Assembly: GCA_944548615.1 (NCBI GenBank)
Contig: OX155963.1
Span: 21,638,431-21,702,430 of the forward strand
Length of the DNA stretch: 64,000 bases
Source: Micropterix aruncella
Taxonomy: Eukaryota > Arthropoda > Insecta > Lepidoptera > Micropterigidae
Reading direction: 5' to 3'
The notes below the pieces were generated by a model. It saw only the letters and a program-made list of their open reading frames with translations, made no database searches and was not told the DNA's origin. Made by a program: the position numbers and the translations under genes. Of this stretch, positions 31,867 to 44,673 are shown in pieces. Numbering within the stretch: the stretch's first letter is position 1; the number at the start of each line of letters is the position of its first letter.

Positions 31867-31870
31867 GATA

Positions 31871-32575
31871 TCTTCAGATTCGTCTAATGCATTTGATACT
31901 GTATCGCATAATTTACAATTATTATTATATACAAATTTCATATTAATAGATTATTTATAATAATACAACTCTGTCAAATGAAACAAATCAAAAATTCTTA
32001 CGCGAAACGAACGAATTCCATAATAGGTACGATTTTCCGCACCCTCAAAACTAGATGTTGATATAATTTGGAAAGGTCGTTTTATTTATCTACTATATAC
32101 AGCATGGTGCAGCCTTGAATGAGTGCGAAAACGAAGGTCGAAATTTCATTTAAAGTTACGATGGCATATACAATTGACTAAAGTTCGGTTTCAGCACCCA
32201 TTGGAAGTTGATTTCATTGTTCCTAGGACACGGTCACATTGGTGAAACCCCGGTTACAAGTAACAGAATTCAGGATGTTAAAACACGAACGTTTATACGA
32301 TTTTCAGAGAAATATCTTTATCCTGTGATTATTAAAGTTAGAACAGCAATGTTTTAATATGTGTCGACGACAGTCTCTCTACATATTTAACACTTGTTCA
32401 CTGCTGACCATGACATATGTCGTAATTGATTCAATGACGAATGCCAGTCACGAGTATTCTCGTGGTGTTTTATACAGGATGAGCTTTTAATTAGATACAT
32501 CACTGTAGTGGGTAAATCAGTACGATAAACTAAGCAACTTTTGAAATTTTTTTTTGCAAAAAACAATAAAACATT
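31871..32575. other. No gene seen
   Basis: AT-rich; short frames only. Confidence 0.4.
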
Positions 32576-32723
32576 TTTTTAATAATAGTATAAAAAGCTA
32601 TGAGCACGATGCGCTATTTAGTGGTAGGTACAATATATCTAATATTTTTGATTAGCGATATTTTACATACCACTATATGATGCAGAGCGCTCAGCGCTTC
32701 TCTAATATTTCTTCAATATTTTT
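32576..32723. repeat. Family L hairpin repeat, copy 2
   Basis: Matches 12098-12246, including GTATAAAAAGCTATGAGCAC and a more worn stem (GTGGTAGGTACAATAT against ATATTTTACATACCAC). Confidence 0.55.
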
Positions 32724-32936
32724 TTTTTCATATATTTTTTTAAAAGTTGTTTATTTTGTCGTACTGATAGACCCGCTACAAGAATGTATAGGCCACAAAG
32801 TAAGTTTAAAGTTATGCACTGGAGATGAAATCAGTGAAATTAAGTTGGCAGCTAATGTGTTAAAACAGTTTGAAAAACTATTTAAAATAAGCAGAATAAT
32901 TTTATATATTTTATAGGTACTAAAATAAATATTTAA

Positions 32937-33255
32937 TTCAATTCAATTCTTTATTTATGAAATCACACAGTACAACAGTGAATAATTCCATAAAAATTAT
33001 AAAATATTAAAAAAAATTATTGGTTACAGATTTCAATAAAATTTCTGAAATTTCGTTAAACTACTTAATACAAATAAAATACTTTAAAAAATTCTAGTAC
33101 TCAAGAGGATTATGTTTAGGGTGTGTGTGTCTGTGTGTGTGTTGAGTGTGTGGGTGTGGTGTGAGCGTTAGCGTTAGTGTGAGGGTTGGGTATCTAGAAT
33201 GTCTAACATTGCGTCACTGACACTGTGTAAAAGTTCTTGTGAAAATATTGTGTTC
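32937..33255 (-). mobile_element. LINE 3' end, minus strand
   Basis: ATTCAATTCAATTCTTTATT is the inverse of a LINE tail with an AATAAAG signal and ATTGA-type repeats; TGAAATCACACAG next to it is common at such ends. A GT-rich simple repeat (33119-33160) lies within. No reverse transcriptase frame was recognised. Confidence 0.4.
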
Positions 33256-33949
33256 GGTTTATAAACTGATACAAAAGAATAATAATTTCAATTTTTACTT
33301 TATTATTTTTTAGGAAACATACAGCTGTTACAATACATTTGATACAAAACTATTAAATTTTAACGATAATCTAATTACATGTTTCCACATAATTTAAACA
33401 CTTAACATATTTTTTTCACACACATAAGAGAGGGGGGGGGGGGGGTCATTATAGGTAAATAAAATTTTATGCGAATACACGTTCCATAATATAGTCATAC
33501 ATATTATTTAAATATATTCTTGGATACATATTATTAATATTATAAATTGCGACTACAATGAAATGATTAAAATGATAACAATGACATGTCAACACCGTCA
33601 TTAATCATTGATAATCATTGTCATAACAGTATCATAGTAATAATATTCAGTAAAATAGCTAAAACGAATAGTCAGTTTATTGTATTGGTTAGGATTTGAT
33701 TTACGCAGTATTTTAAGTTATATAATTATTTGAAAAATCAATACCATTTAAATGGGTATTATAAAGCTCACAGCAGTGTATGATTACAACATTTCTGTAT
33801 GTATTTGTTAAAAAATTAAATAGTTTTGATGAACTGTGAAACTGTGGGTTGAGCCGATCCAAGATAGCGAGCAGGTCATATGACCCAAGCTGCACAGGAA
33901 CCGTTAACTACCTACCAGTGTTGATCAACTGTAAAGGTAAAACACCCCA
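33256..33949. other. No gene seen; poly-G run
   Basis: AT-rich, with a G homopolymer of about 14 bases around 33432-33446. At 33845-33893 the words GAGCCGATCCAAGATAGC and CATATGACCCAAGCTGCAC resemble 28831-28876. Confidence 0.35.
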
Positions 33950-34310
33950 TGTGAGGTATCCAGTGTGGACGCAGCCCAGAGCGGCGACCGGCAGCTACCG
34001 CCACAATGCGGCATCGCCGACCGCCAACGGCTGAACCCGCCTCTTTGTTAGCGGTATTGTGCCGCAGCGCCAGTGGCCGCCAACAATGTGCGCCCGACTA
34101 TTTGTAACCCGACGTCCAACTTGCGACTATCCAGCGCTGGATTAAAACGCTAGCCGGACGAAGCTTGCGGTCCTGGCGGAGCGGTTAATTTCGTTTCAAA
34201 ATGCATGCGCTTCCGCACGCCGGAATACCGCGCCGGAGCCACCCCCGCGGGAGTACCACGCGAAACCGGCTGGAAATAAAACAAGGCGTGACAATTTCTG
34301 CGGGTCGTTG
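33950..34310. other. GC-rich single-copy island
   Basis: About 360 bases of GC- and CpG-rich sequence in an AT-rich region, with stops in all frames. A TTTTATTTCCAG sequence on the minus strand at its right edge resembles an acceptor but no frame follows. Candidate regulatory island. Confidence 0.3.
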
Positions 34311-35019
34311 CTAATTGAGATATACGCGATGAAGGCTGTCGCCTGTTTTAAGTGTAATGGAAAAAAATCGCTGCGATTAATCTTCCAAGTGGTAATTTTA
34401 CAAACAACATTAAAAAATACTTAACATTATTATTATTATTAATTATTATAATAATAAACGCTTTGTTCATAGGAAAATGCAAACTTCTAGAGCAGCGTTT
34501 CGCAAACGGTTTTTACCCTGGCCCGGTAATTTTTATGTTTCTCCATCGTGACCCACATTTTTTTTACTATTCTGTTTTACAAATAGGAAAAATAATACAT
34601 ATTTGAACGCCCACATAGAAGTACATAATATAACTGAAACGTTAACTTTTAGGAATATTGTAAAAAAATTAAATTGTAATTATACACTTGCGAGCAACTA
34701 AATCGACTCAACCCCTTAGTTCGGATAAAAACCACTTTTTTTCTAAAATGACTAACCGGATGTACACCAAATATATACTTTTATGAAAACTTAATTTTTT
34801 AGCTTTCTAATGACACCATTTTTATAAAAATCAGTTCAGAACTTTTTTAAATAATAATATCTGAACGAAAGTATTGGAAAGTACGCCATTCGTCGCAAAA
34901 AGTTTCTGCGTCTTAATCACTCATAAATCCCCCCAGAACAGGTTTATTTTTAGCAGTCACTTATCAGTAGTTGACGCGAAAACATTTCCGTAAGCCAATC
35001 TGATTATTATCGTAAAAGT

Positions 35020-36005
35020 ATGGATACTACGCCAAAAAAGACCGCACAGGTTATTGCTTTATTGCAGCAGGGCCTTAGTCAACATACAGTTGCTCGCCAA
35101 GTGGAATTTAGTCAGTCTGCCATCTCAAGAGTAAAAAGGAGATTTGAACACACTGGTAACATCAATCGAGACCAAATAGCATCCGTTTCCGGTGCGCTTC
35201 TAAGAGAGATGACCGTTACATCGCTTCGACGTTACTGCAGAATCGCGACCTCGCTGGCATTAATGTACATCAGGAGCTGAGACAAGTTCAAGGGGTAGCT
35301 GTCAGTCAGTCAACGATCAGAAGACGCTTGAAAAAATCCGACCTCGTTCCAAAAAGACCTGTCACAGGCCTTAAAATTGACCACACGCCACCAGCAAGCG
35401 CGCCTTTAATTTGCTCGAGAGGACGTCAGTTGGAGCATAGAGCAATGGCGGTCAGTTTTATTTACTGACGAGAGCAGAATGCAGACACATTCTGCTCTCG
35501 TCAGTAAATAAAACTGACCGCCATTGCTCTATGGCAGCCACAGAATAGGTTGGGTCCCCAGGCGTCCAGGTAATTGATTTTCACAGTGCTGCTTGGCTGA
35601 AACAGTCTCCTACGGCGGCATTTCCTGCCCGGTGTGGGCTGGCATTTCTTTAGAGGGAAGGACCAGCCTCGTTTTCGTGCCAGGGGGAGGTCGAAGAGAA
35701 GGCCTGAATGCTGAAAGCTATATGAAATTATTCTTCTGGATTATGTCATACCGTATGAAGGATTTATTGGAAACAACTCTGTGTTAATACGATGGACTGG
35801 CCAGCCTTCAGTGCAGACATGAATCCCATCAAGAATTTGTGAGACGAGCTGAAACGAAGAGTCCGAGCCAATAATCCGGCAACTTCTAATATCTACGAGC
35901 TCAAGACAGCGTTGTTAGAGGAATGGGATGGGATTCCTCAAGACTTGACCAAAAAACTGATCTGGACGTTGAGGAACCGCATGCGAGCTGTCATCTGGGC
36001 AAGGA
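35020..36005 (+). pseudogene. Tc1-like transposase, broken
   Basis: It begins MDTTPKKTAQVIALLQQGLS, with the N-terminal helix-turn-helix (HTVARQVEFSQSAISRVKRR). After a frameshift near 35220 it continues with a second DNA-binding region (VSQSTIRRRLKKSDLVPKRP). The first catalytic region (RSVLFTDESR) is inside the palindrome at 35436-35533. A third piece corresponds to the middle strands, and the last reads DMNPIKNL, with ELKRRVRANNPATSN and RMRAVIWARRG closing the protein; the usual motif there is DLNPIE. At least three frame changes are needed to read it through. A poly-G tract follows at 36001. Confidence 0.8.
35436..35533. repeat. Perfect 46 bp inverted repeat inside the Tc1 gene
   Basis: The arms 35436-35481 and 35488-35533 are exact reverse complements with a 6-base spacer (CAGACA). 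The left arm is the expected coding sequence around the first catalytic Asp (LFTDES). The right arm replaces what should be downstream coding sequence. Confidence 0.9.
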
Positions 36006-36524
36006 GGGGGGGAGGGGGGGGGGGGGTAACAGTAAATATTAATTTAATTAACGTTTCTTCTTAGGTTAGCATTTTCAGTTTAAATTTATTTCAAATATCC
36101 CCAGTTTTCTATTCTTGAACATCCATTTTACTCCCATTTTAAATTTTATTTATTTAAAAAAAAAATCCTGAGCGGATTTTTATGACTATGGTATTAAAGG
36201 ACAGCTAACAAAATAAGGGTTTTAAAAAGTATATAATTGTTCGGATCTACTATAATTGTTCCGTACTGAGGGGGTAAGTCGATTTAGTTGCTTGCAAGTG
36301 TATTATTTTACTACTATAGTAGTGCTATTAGATAGTATAGTACTTCATTACAACACTAATTTAGTACTAGTATTACAAAAATTCACTTCATTACAACATT
36401 TTATATAGTATAGTACTTGTTATAAAGTATAGTACTTTATTACACTTCATTACAACACTAATAAGTAAGAAGTATGAAATCCAAATTTGGCGGAAAAGAT
36501 GTTAACTTTATTCTTAGGTATAAA

Positions 36525-36703
36525 CCCCGGCGCGCACTTGCGGCGTGGCCGCGGCGGCTAACGAAACACTACGAAATGTCTGGAATCGCTGTCAGGCGCG
36601 CGCACTTGGGCCGCGCGGTCAAGTACGCACGCTCTCGCGCGTTTTCATACATTTCGTAGTATATCGTTGACCGCCGCGGCCAGGACGCAAGTGCCCGCAA
36701 GGG
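36525..36703. mobile_element. Short MITE, 179 bp, TTAA-type border
   Basis: GCGCACTTGCGGCGTGGCCG...ACTACGAAATGT on the left has its near inverse on the right (ACATTTCGTAGT...CGCGGCCAGGACGCAAGTGC). The stems are about 50 bp each, so it is mostly hairpin. TTAA follows the right end and TAAA precedes the left. The CCC/GGG next to TTAA recalls piggyBac termini; inference. Confidence 0.65.
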
Positions 36704-36709
36704 TTAATT

Positions 36710-37082
36710 CAATTTCCAATCAGTTTCTATATTTATTTTTCAGAAACACGAGTGTTGAAAGCCCTGCTTCACACTTTTAGGTCGTGGCAAAAGGCGTTAT
36801 AAATGTTATCGTTTGTTCTGCTAAAGCTAGGTGCTCTTGTCATCAAGACATCCGAAAATCCATCAATGATATTCTTTTGAATATCTTTTGGTGTGCTCTG
36901 TTACATGACAGTTTAATTATAGAGTCAAGATTTCGATCCGATAAATCTGTCTCGGATTCTACATTCTTTCCTAGGCTAGCAAATGTTCCCTGATAAAAGT
37001 TGAAGTATCGTGCGGCAGTGAATAACGTGCCAAGCCATAAAATCATTTATGAGTATAATTGGTTTAAGCAAGCAATGCTGCG
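36710..37082. other. No gene seen
   Basis: Apparently single-copy sequence with frames of under 70 codons. Confidence 0.35.
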
Positions 37083-37690
37083 ACCCGGTAATTTTAGACG
37101 GCCAACAAAAAACATGTTTTTCATGATTTTTTTAAACTTAAAGTTGAAATCCATTCATGAATCTTTTATCTCTGGAATAGCTGATAGTCTCACATTGCTG
37201 CGAGTGCTACTACCTACTACTTTTTGAAAGTAACTTACTACTTTTTTAAAAGAAATCTTGAAACGCGTTTTTCCGTAAAATATTTTTTAGTATTGCGCCG
37301 GTGCTAAAAAAAACTATTTGACGTATCCAGTTGTTAAAAAAAAATAAAGATTATTAAATTGGCTTCTATATGAACTAAAAAAAATGTGTTTAAACATTTT
37401 TCTGTACTAGTTAAAGCCAAACTTTTAGGACAAAAAATCGTTTTTTTTTTCTTTAAATCCTTGAAAACCTATAATAATTATAACTTTTATTTATTTTATT
37501 TAGTTCATCTTCAAAATACATATGCAAAAAATTATATGTTTTTTTTTGTTTTAGATAAAATTTCCCTTGCTGTTACCGGCAACCAGATACCATTATTTCT
37601 GCAGCGCTAAAAACATTTCCAATTCAACATCTAAACATGAAAATCATGTTATTTTCGGTCTTCTAAATCACCCCCACCCCCTTAAGGAAA
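37083..37690. mobile_element. Family D element with inverted ends
   Basis: The left end (AATTTTAGACGGCCAACAAA, AAACATGTTTTTCATG) and the right end (CATGAAAATCATGTTATTTT, CGGTCTTCTAAATCACCCCC) are inverse versions of each other. Both resemble the start of the copy at 29509. The interior has TTTAAATCCTTGAAAACCTA and TACCATTATTTCTGCAGCG, found inverted in that copy. Non-coding. Confidence 0.5.
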
Positions 37691-37810
37691 GACTTTTTAT
37701 TTTATGTTTTATAGTGATTATTAAGATCTCATAGGAAAAGCCTTTTTGAACATTTTTATACTAAATCACGTGCATAGATTTCTCGCTACATATAACATAA
37801 TGCGCCATAA
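37684..37810. repeat. 125 bp direct repeat, left copy
   Basis: GGAAAGACTTTTTATTTTAT through CATAATGCG recurs at 39162-39295 with scattered changes, in the same orientation, bracketing about 1.35 kb. Confidence 0.6.
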
Positions 37811-37967
37811 ATATAAAACAAATTTATCTGAACTATCACTGGTCATGAAGCCACTATTCATTAGTTTGCTCAGAATTTTAGAATTCGTATTTTCTGTGTA
37901 AACGCAGGTTTCAGTAAATATGTTAAAATCCCCTTTGGACCCCAGAGACCGTTCTCTTATATTAAGG

Positions 37968-38560
37968 GGTTAAACGCTGTTTCAAGACCAAAAAAAGTCG
38001 TTTTTCCACGATTTTTATTCTGAAAAGAGGTTGTTTGACAAAACAAGAAGTATTAATAAATGCAGTGGTAACTTTAAACTTTATTTTTACATTTTTCATT
38101 TTTTAAAATATTGATTTACACTGCTCCTGTAGAGGGTCTCCTGGAGGTTCTTGAAAAAAAGGTGTCTGGCGGTGAACAAGATATCTCCGGCTTGGATTAA
38201 ATAAAATAAAAAACAGAAGATTCTATTAATGGAAAGATACATTTAGGGATTGATCGAAGGAATAGACGAAATTTTGATTTTTGGCAAAACGGCAGCTCCA
38301 AAAAAAAAAATCCAATTTTCAACAAGTTTTTAAAAAGAATTGAAATAATTATCGTAAATCTTATTCCTTCGATCAATCCCTGAAGAATATATCTGAGATG
38401 TGTTAAAATTTCAGACCGGTCGGTTCAGCTGTTTTTGAGAAATCGTGCTCACCAACTTTGAAAACACCGTTTTGAGAAAAACGCATTTAAAGTTTCCACA
38501 TTGACGTTTACAAGACGTTTACACATTGTTATTTTTTTTCAACTCTCAACTTATTTGCCG
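37968..38560. repeat. Worn family D-like element
   Basis: AAGGGGTTAAACGCTGTTTC and AAGACCAAAAAAAGTCGTTT follow the family D start pattern; later parts include TTTGAGAAAAACGCATTTAA. The right end is unclear. Confidence 0.35.
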
Positions 38561-39161
38561 GGGCCATAAGATAAACCCTCTGCATCATCAGCAGCTTCTA
38601 ATATTCCGAGCTGTTGTTGTCTGCGAAACATTCTTCCCTCGCGCGTGCTCCCAAGCCCTCATAAGTCAAAGCCCATGACGCGCTCTGCACCCTCGTTTTC
38701 GGCAAAGTTTTGGATTAAAATCAATTTTTCTCTTTTTTGATCTTGATTTTTGCACCTTATCAGATGGTCTTAGTTTTCTACTACACTTGAGAGGCATTTT
38801 GAAACGCAAAACTACGAACAGAGAGTATAAACTGAACGCACAACTGTACATACACCGTGGCAGAGATGTTTCATCTAACGAAATTCACTTGTTTAATATA
38901 AGAAACGACTACATTCAGCTCTTTGGTATAAAATAGATCTATAAATAGACCTATGCATATAATGAAAAGGGTCTACTCAGGTATTGCGCGGCACAAAAAC
39001 AGCTGCAACTCTGGTCTATATGCCGCCTGCTTTGTAATGCTCCGAACGTCCTTACAAATATGCATATAACTCCAAGAATATTTGCCGAATGGATTTGAAA
39101 TTTTCATAGAATATATTCAAATATATCTGCAATATTTTTTTTGACATTTCTAATTGCGTAA

Positions 39162-39295
39162 AAGGAAAGACTTTTTATTTTATGTTTTATAGCGATAATT
39201 ATGATCTTCATAGAAAAAGCCTTTTTGAACATTTCTATACCAAATTTTGTGCATGGATTTCTCGCTACATACTCGTATAACATTATGCGGTATAC
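39162..39295. repeat. 125 bp direct repeat, right copy
   Basis: Matches 37684-37810, with a short insertion (CTCGTA) before the final ATGCGG. Confidence 0.6.
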
Positions 39296-39439
39296 ATTTG
39301 TATTCATATCGTACCTCATTTCTTTGCATGTCAGAATCAATTGGAAGTATGCTGACATCACCCTCACGGGAAGTGAATTTCGCCTATCATTGGGCCTTAA
39401 GATTCGCTGACTATATTCCAACTATCCTTACGCATACCC

Positions 39440-39800
39440 TATCATTTATCCTTACTCGTACCCTACAAGATTTTTACTAGGCATGTTGGGCAATAATTAC
39501 CATAAATTGCGTAGGGAAATCCTCGCCATGGCCTACGTGTTTAAGCTGATCCGAGGAAGAGATAATCCTAGCATACTCGAAGGATTGTCTCCTTGTTCCG
39601 GATAATTATAATCGAGTTCGGTCACATTCTCTATTTGCGAAGCCGTCCTCGCGACGATATTTGCGAGGTCGGTGGACTCTGCTTACGCGTATCTTACGAC
39701 ACATAAATGCGCTATGTTCGACAGCGTCAGACCTCGATATATTTACACTGAGCCAACATCTCTTCAAGATGCATTGCGCTACTTATTCAGCATGAGATCC
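39440..39800 (+). pseudogene. LINE reverse transcriptase C-terminus, frameshifted
   Basis: Pieces in two frames read LRREILAMAYVFKLIRGRDN and VPDNYNRVRSHSLFAKPS, then HINALCSTASDLDIFTLSQH. These are the order and spacing seen at the end of Jockey/CR1-type proteins (RR.I....F..KI....D, VP..., N.....D.F). Stops and a frame change show it is dead. Confidence 0.45.
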
Positions 39801-39834
39801 ATTTTTTAGTCTTAATATATTTGTTTTATTATTT

Positions 39835-40165
39835 ACACGACTGCCCAAGAAAAAGGAGTGTAATGTGTTCAGGGTTCTTGTATGAATGTTTTCCGTTTCT
39901 TTGTACCACCGTAACTTCTTGATGCTTGAACCGATTTAGAAATGTGTGTTAGTGTTAGAATCGTTATGTTATTCCGAGTGTCAAGGGGTATCTTAACTAT
40001 GCAAATTTAAAATAAATAGTTGTCCAAATGTCAAAATGTCAATAAATTAAGATACATATATTGTGTTTAGTATCAAATGAACGGTCTGATTGAGTACAAT
40101 CCAAAAATATATATTTATCTATATGGATAAATACTACATAAACCATAAATGTTTATTAAAAAAAC
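39835..40165 (-). repeat. Family A repeat, inverted copy
   Basis: On the plus strand it begins ACACGACTGCCCAAG, followed by GGAGTGTAATGTGTTCAGGG and ACCGATTTAGAAATGTGTG, the inverse of the family A 3' part. The 5' leader is missing. Confidence 0.6.
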
Positions 40166-40169
40166 GTTT

Positions 40170-40420
40170 TATTGCTTGAGCTCTGAGGGTAACCTCGGTG
40201 CTCGCGCCGACCGCATGGTCGTAAGTTTTTAATAAAAGGCGCGAGTCGCACATGATCGTCACGATATACCTGCCGCAGGGCGCAGCCCCGCGACGCCACA
40301 CTCAGAAAGCCGAATAAGTGGGCACGTGAAGCTGCGCTAAAGGGCAATGCCCAACGGAAAAGTCACGGGATAAGGCCCGTCAACTGACACAGAATGTGCA
40401 ATCGTCTTTAAGCCTTCCTA
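40170..40420. other. GC-richer stretch, unassigned
   Basis: CpG-containing block with no stop-free frame of note beyond about 60 codons and no second copy. Nothing recognised. Confidence 0.25.
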
Positions 40421-40519
40421 TTTGAGTTAACCATTTTTGGTTAGACGCTTACAAATGCTAAAATTGTATCTAACCAATATTGGTTAGGGCGCTCCGCGCT
40501 GCGTAAAATGCCAACTTTT

Positions 40520-40740
40520 TAAATATTTATTCATTATTATCTTAATTGTTTGACGAGATAAGGTTATAATATTATAAATTTCAAATTTCAATGCGATCAT
40601 TTTACAGTTATTCTTTTTACGATCCGTATAGTAGTTTAAAAGTTATGGTCGTTTTTCTCAAGGCCATCGACTTCACGCGCAAAACTGTCCCGGGCAGAAG
40701 TGACGACTAAATTTTTACCCCGCGATAGGAGGGGTTAAGC
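40520..40740. repeat. Family I repeat, copy 2
   Basis: Matches 7945-8155 (CAATGCGATCATTTTACAG, TTATTCTTTTTACGATCCG) and ends AGGAGGGGTTAA. Just upstream, 40427-40490 has TTAACCATTTTTGGTTAG and CTAACCAATATTGGTTAG palindromes. Confidence 0.45.
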
Positions 40741-41589
40741 ACTGAATGCTCATAGAAAATCCGAGCTTCCGTAAATTGAATATTGTTTTAACGAATACAG
40801 TTTAACGTAGAACTTTTTCTCTTAAAAAACATTTTTCAGCGCGAACAAATTGTTTCTAATAATTTTTATACAATAGCTAACTTTTTGTAACGGCAGTGGT
40901 GTATTATATTTTTTTAATTATTGTTTATGATATTGTTTATGTCTGTAATTGCATATTTAATGTTTATGTGATTAATAGTCGCACTTTTAAAAATTTACCT
41001 GTTTATGTTTTATATTACATCTCAATAAATTGGTCATATTAGTAATTTTGATTTATTTTTAATATAAATGTTTTTTCCCCGAAATTGCGGAAATCTAAAG
41101 ATTATGCTCCAGAATCTGAGTGATGCTTCCTAACAAATAGGCATCAAAATAAACGTTTTCAAAATAAGAGTCATGTCAAATCTACCATTCGGCTCTGTCT
41201 TTGTTTGCTTCTTTGCGAGATAAACTTTATATAATAATTTTAATTTGTTGTTTATTTAATAAAAACCCACCCAGCCTTTACGCTCCGAGCATAAAAATAC
41301 GTCCCACTGCCTTGACCCCACCATAAAAATAAAATGTCTCGGTGGGAGTCATAATAGACGCTTGGAGTTTTAAATAAATATGTTGTGTGAAGAAACCCGT
41401 AAACTTACAAAGTAAACAAAGGCGTTAAAAACCTCCCTACAAATTAGCTACTCCTTGGTTTTTTAGGTAGGGTGTACATACGATAATAAAGTTGGAACCA
41501 AAGTATATTTTCTTCGCAGAGAGATGAAAGAGTTTGCAAATTGTGGCCGTATCGTTTCTGAACATTTTGTAAATCGATACCAAAGAATA
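40741..41589. other. No gene seen
   Basis: AT-rich, apparently single-copy in the window. Confidence 0.4.
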
Positions 41590-41967
41590 TTAACAAATAA
41601 ATATATTAAAAGGAATAAAATACACGACTGCCGTTACAAAAATTAAACTTTATATTTATATTTATTACGGTTTCTTTTAATGAAATATTTGTGGTTTATG
41701 TATTTATCTCGATCAAACCTTTCATTTGACAATAAACACGATATATTTGGTTAATTTATTGACATTTGGAGATTTGGACATTTAGACAACTATTTACTTA
41801 ATATTTGGACAGTTAGGGTACCCTATGAAATTCGGGATGACAAAACGATTCTAACAATAGCAGACACTTCTAAATCGGTTCGAGCATTTGGAAGTTATGG
41901 TTGAATAAAGAAATGGAAAACATACCCTGAACACTTTACACTCGTTTTTAGTTAGGCAGTGTCGTGT
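41590..41967 (+). repeat. Family A repeat, copy 3
   Basis: TTAACAAATAAATATATTAA, then ACACGACTGCCGTTACAAA near the start and GTTAGGCAGTGTCGTGT at the end (one or two extra bases in the terminal repeat). Middle blocks as in the other copies. Confidence 0.6.
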
Positions 41968-42211
41968 AAAAAATACTCAGTCGATATACACTCGGGATCA
42001 ATGAATTCCTGTTACCGACATAAACATTAATATCTCGGAAACCAAGAATGCTAGGTTATTCAAATAAAAAGCATATTATAGTCTATTTAATACTACTCAC
42101 ATATTAATAAAACTTTTTGAGTGTTATTAAGAAAAGCCTCCAAATAGGTTAAAGATAATACAAATGTTTTTTTTTTTTAAAATAGAACTATGAATTCACT
42201 GCATTTCTTTT

Positions 42212-42712
42212 TCGCACCGTTTGGCGACGCCAATCGGTTGTGCACTCTGACTAATTGCTGAAGCTGTCTGAGGACTATGGAAATATAATGTCGCCTAAGC
42301 AGCAGGAATGGATGTTAACCTATCGTCAAAAACTATGAATTAGAACCGGGCAAAAGATGCTTTTGGTCCGCGATAAATTCAAACTGAATCACCGCTGAAC
42401 ATACGGCAGGTAGAGGTCGCGCAAGTGACTTTGGACTCGTAAACAGTCGGGAGGTTGGAGGTATGCTGATGGTTAATTCCAGACAGAGATATCCATCCAA
42501 AACTGGTCAGGGGGCGAGGCTGCCCGCTTGTTTCTTTTCCCGGTGATTCACCATAAGGCGTTGACCTCTGATGGGTTCGTGGCATTGCTGGGCGTTAGGT
42601 TTGTACCGTCCTAAAGTCTTCTACGCTCGTCCCACGGCTGAAGGAGCGATCACATATCGTTACACCAGCCTGGGGTGACGAATTCGCCCGTTGTAGTCGA
42701 CACTGCCCAACT
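42212..42712 (+). repeat. Family G copy with conserved minus-strand frame
   Basis: Follows family G from CGCACCGTTTGGCGACGCCA to TTGTAGTCGACAC; the first part is missing. On the minus strand a 68-codon frame (42379-42585) contains RSTPYGESPGKETSGQPRPL and SKVTCATSTCRMFSGDSV, nearly the wording of the frame at 60275-60586. Confidence 0.6.
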
Positions 42713-44671
<1,959 letters not shown>

Positions 44672-44673
44672 TA

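Larger units (their letters stand above)
34685..36300 (+). mobile_element. Tc1-like transposon with both ends
   Basis: CACTTGCGAGCAACTAAATC at the left and its inverse GATTTAGTTGCTTGCAAGTG at the right are the terminal inverted repeats, similar inward for about 40 bases. TA flanks both sides (34683-34684, 36301-36302), the Tc1/mariner target. At 1,616 bp it is full length for the family. The transposase gene inside is broken by frameshifts, stops and an inserted inverted copy, so the element cannot move by itself. Confidence 0.85.

Noticed and set aside
36001..36025. Poly-G run as a regulatory G-quadruplex
   Set aside because: Homopolymer next to a decayed transposon; more likely slippage or sequencing artefact.
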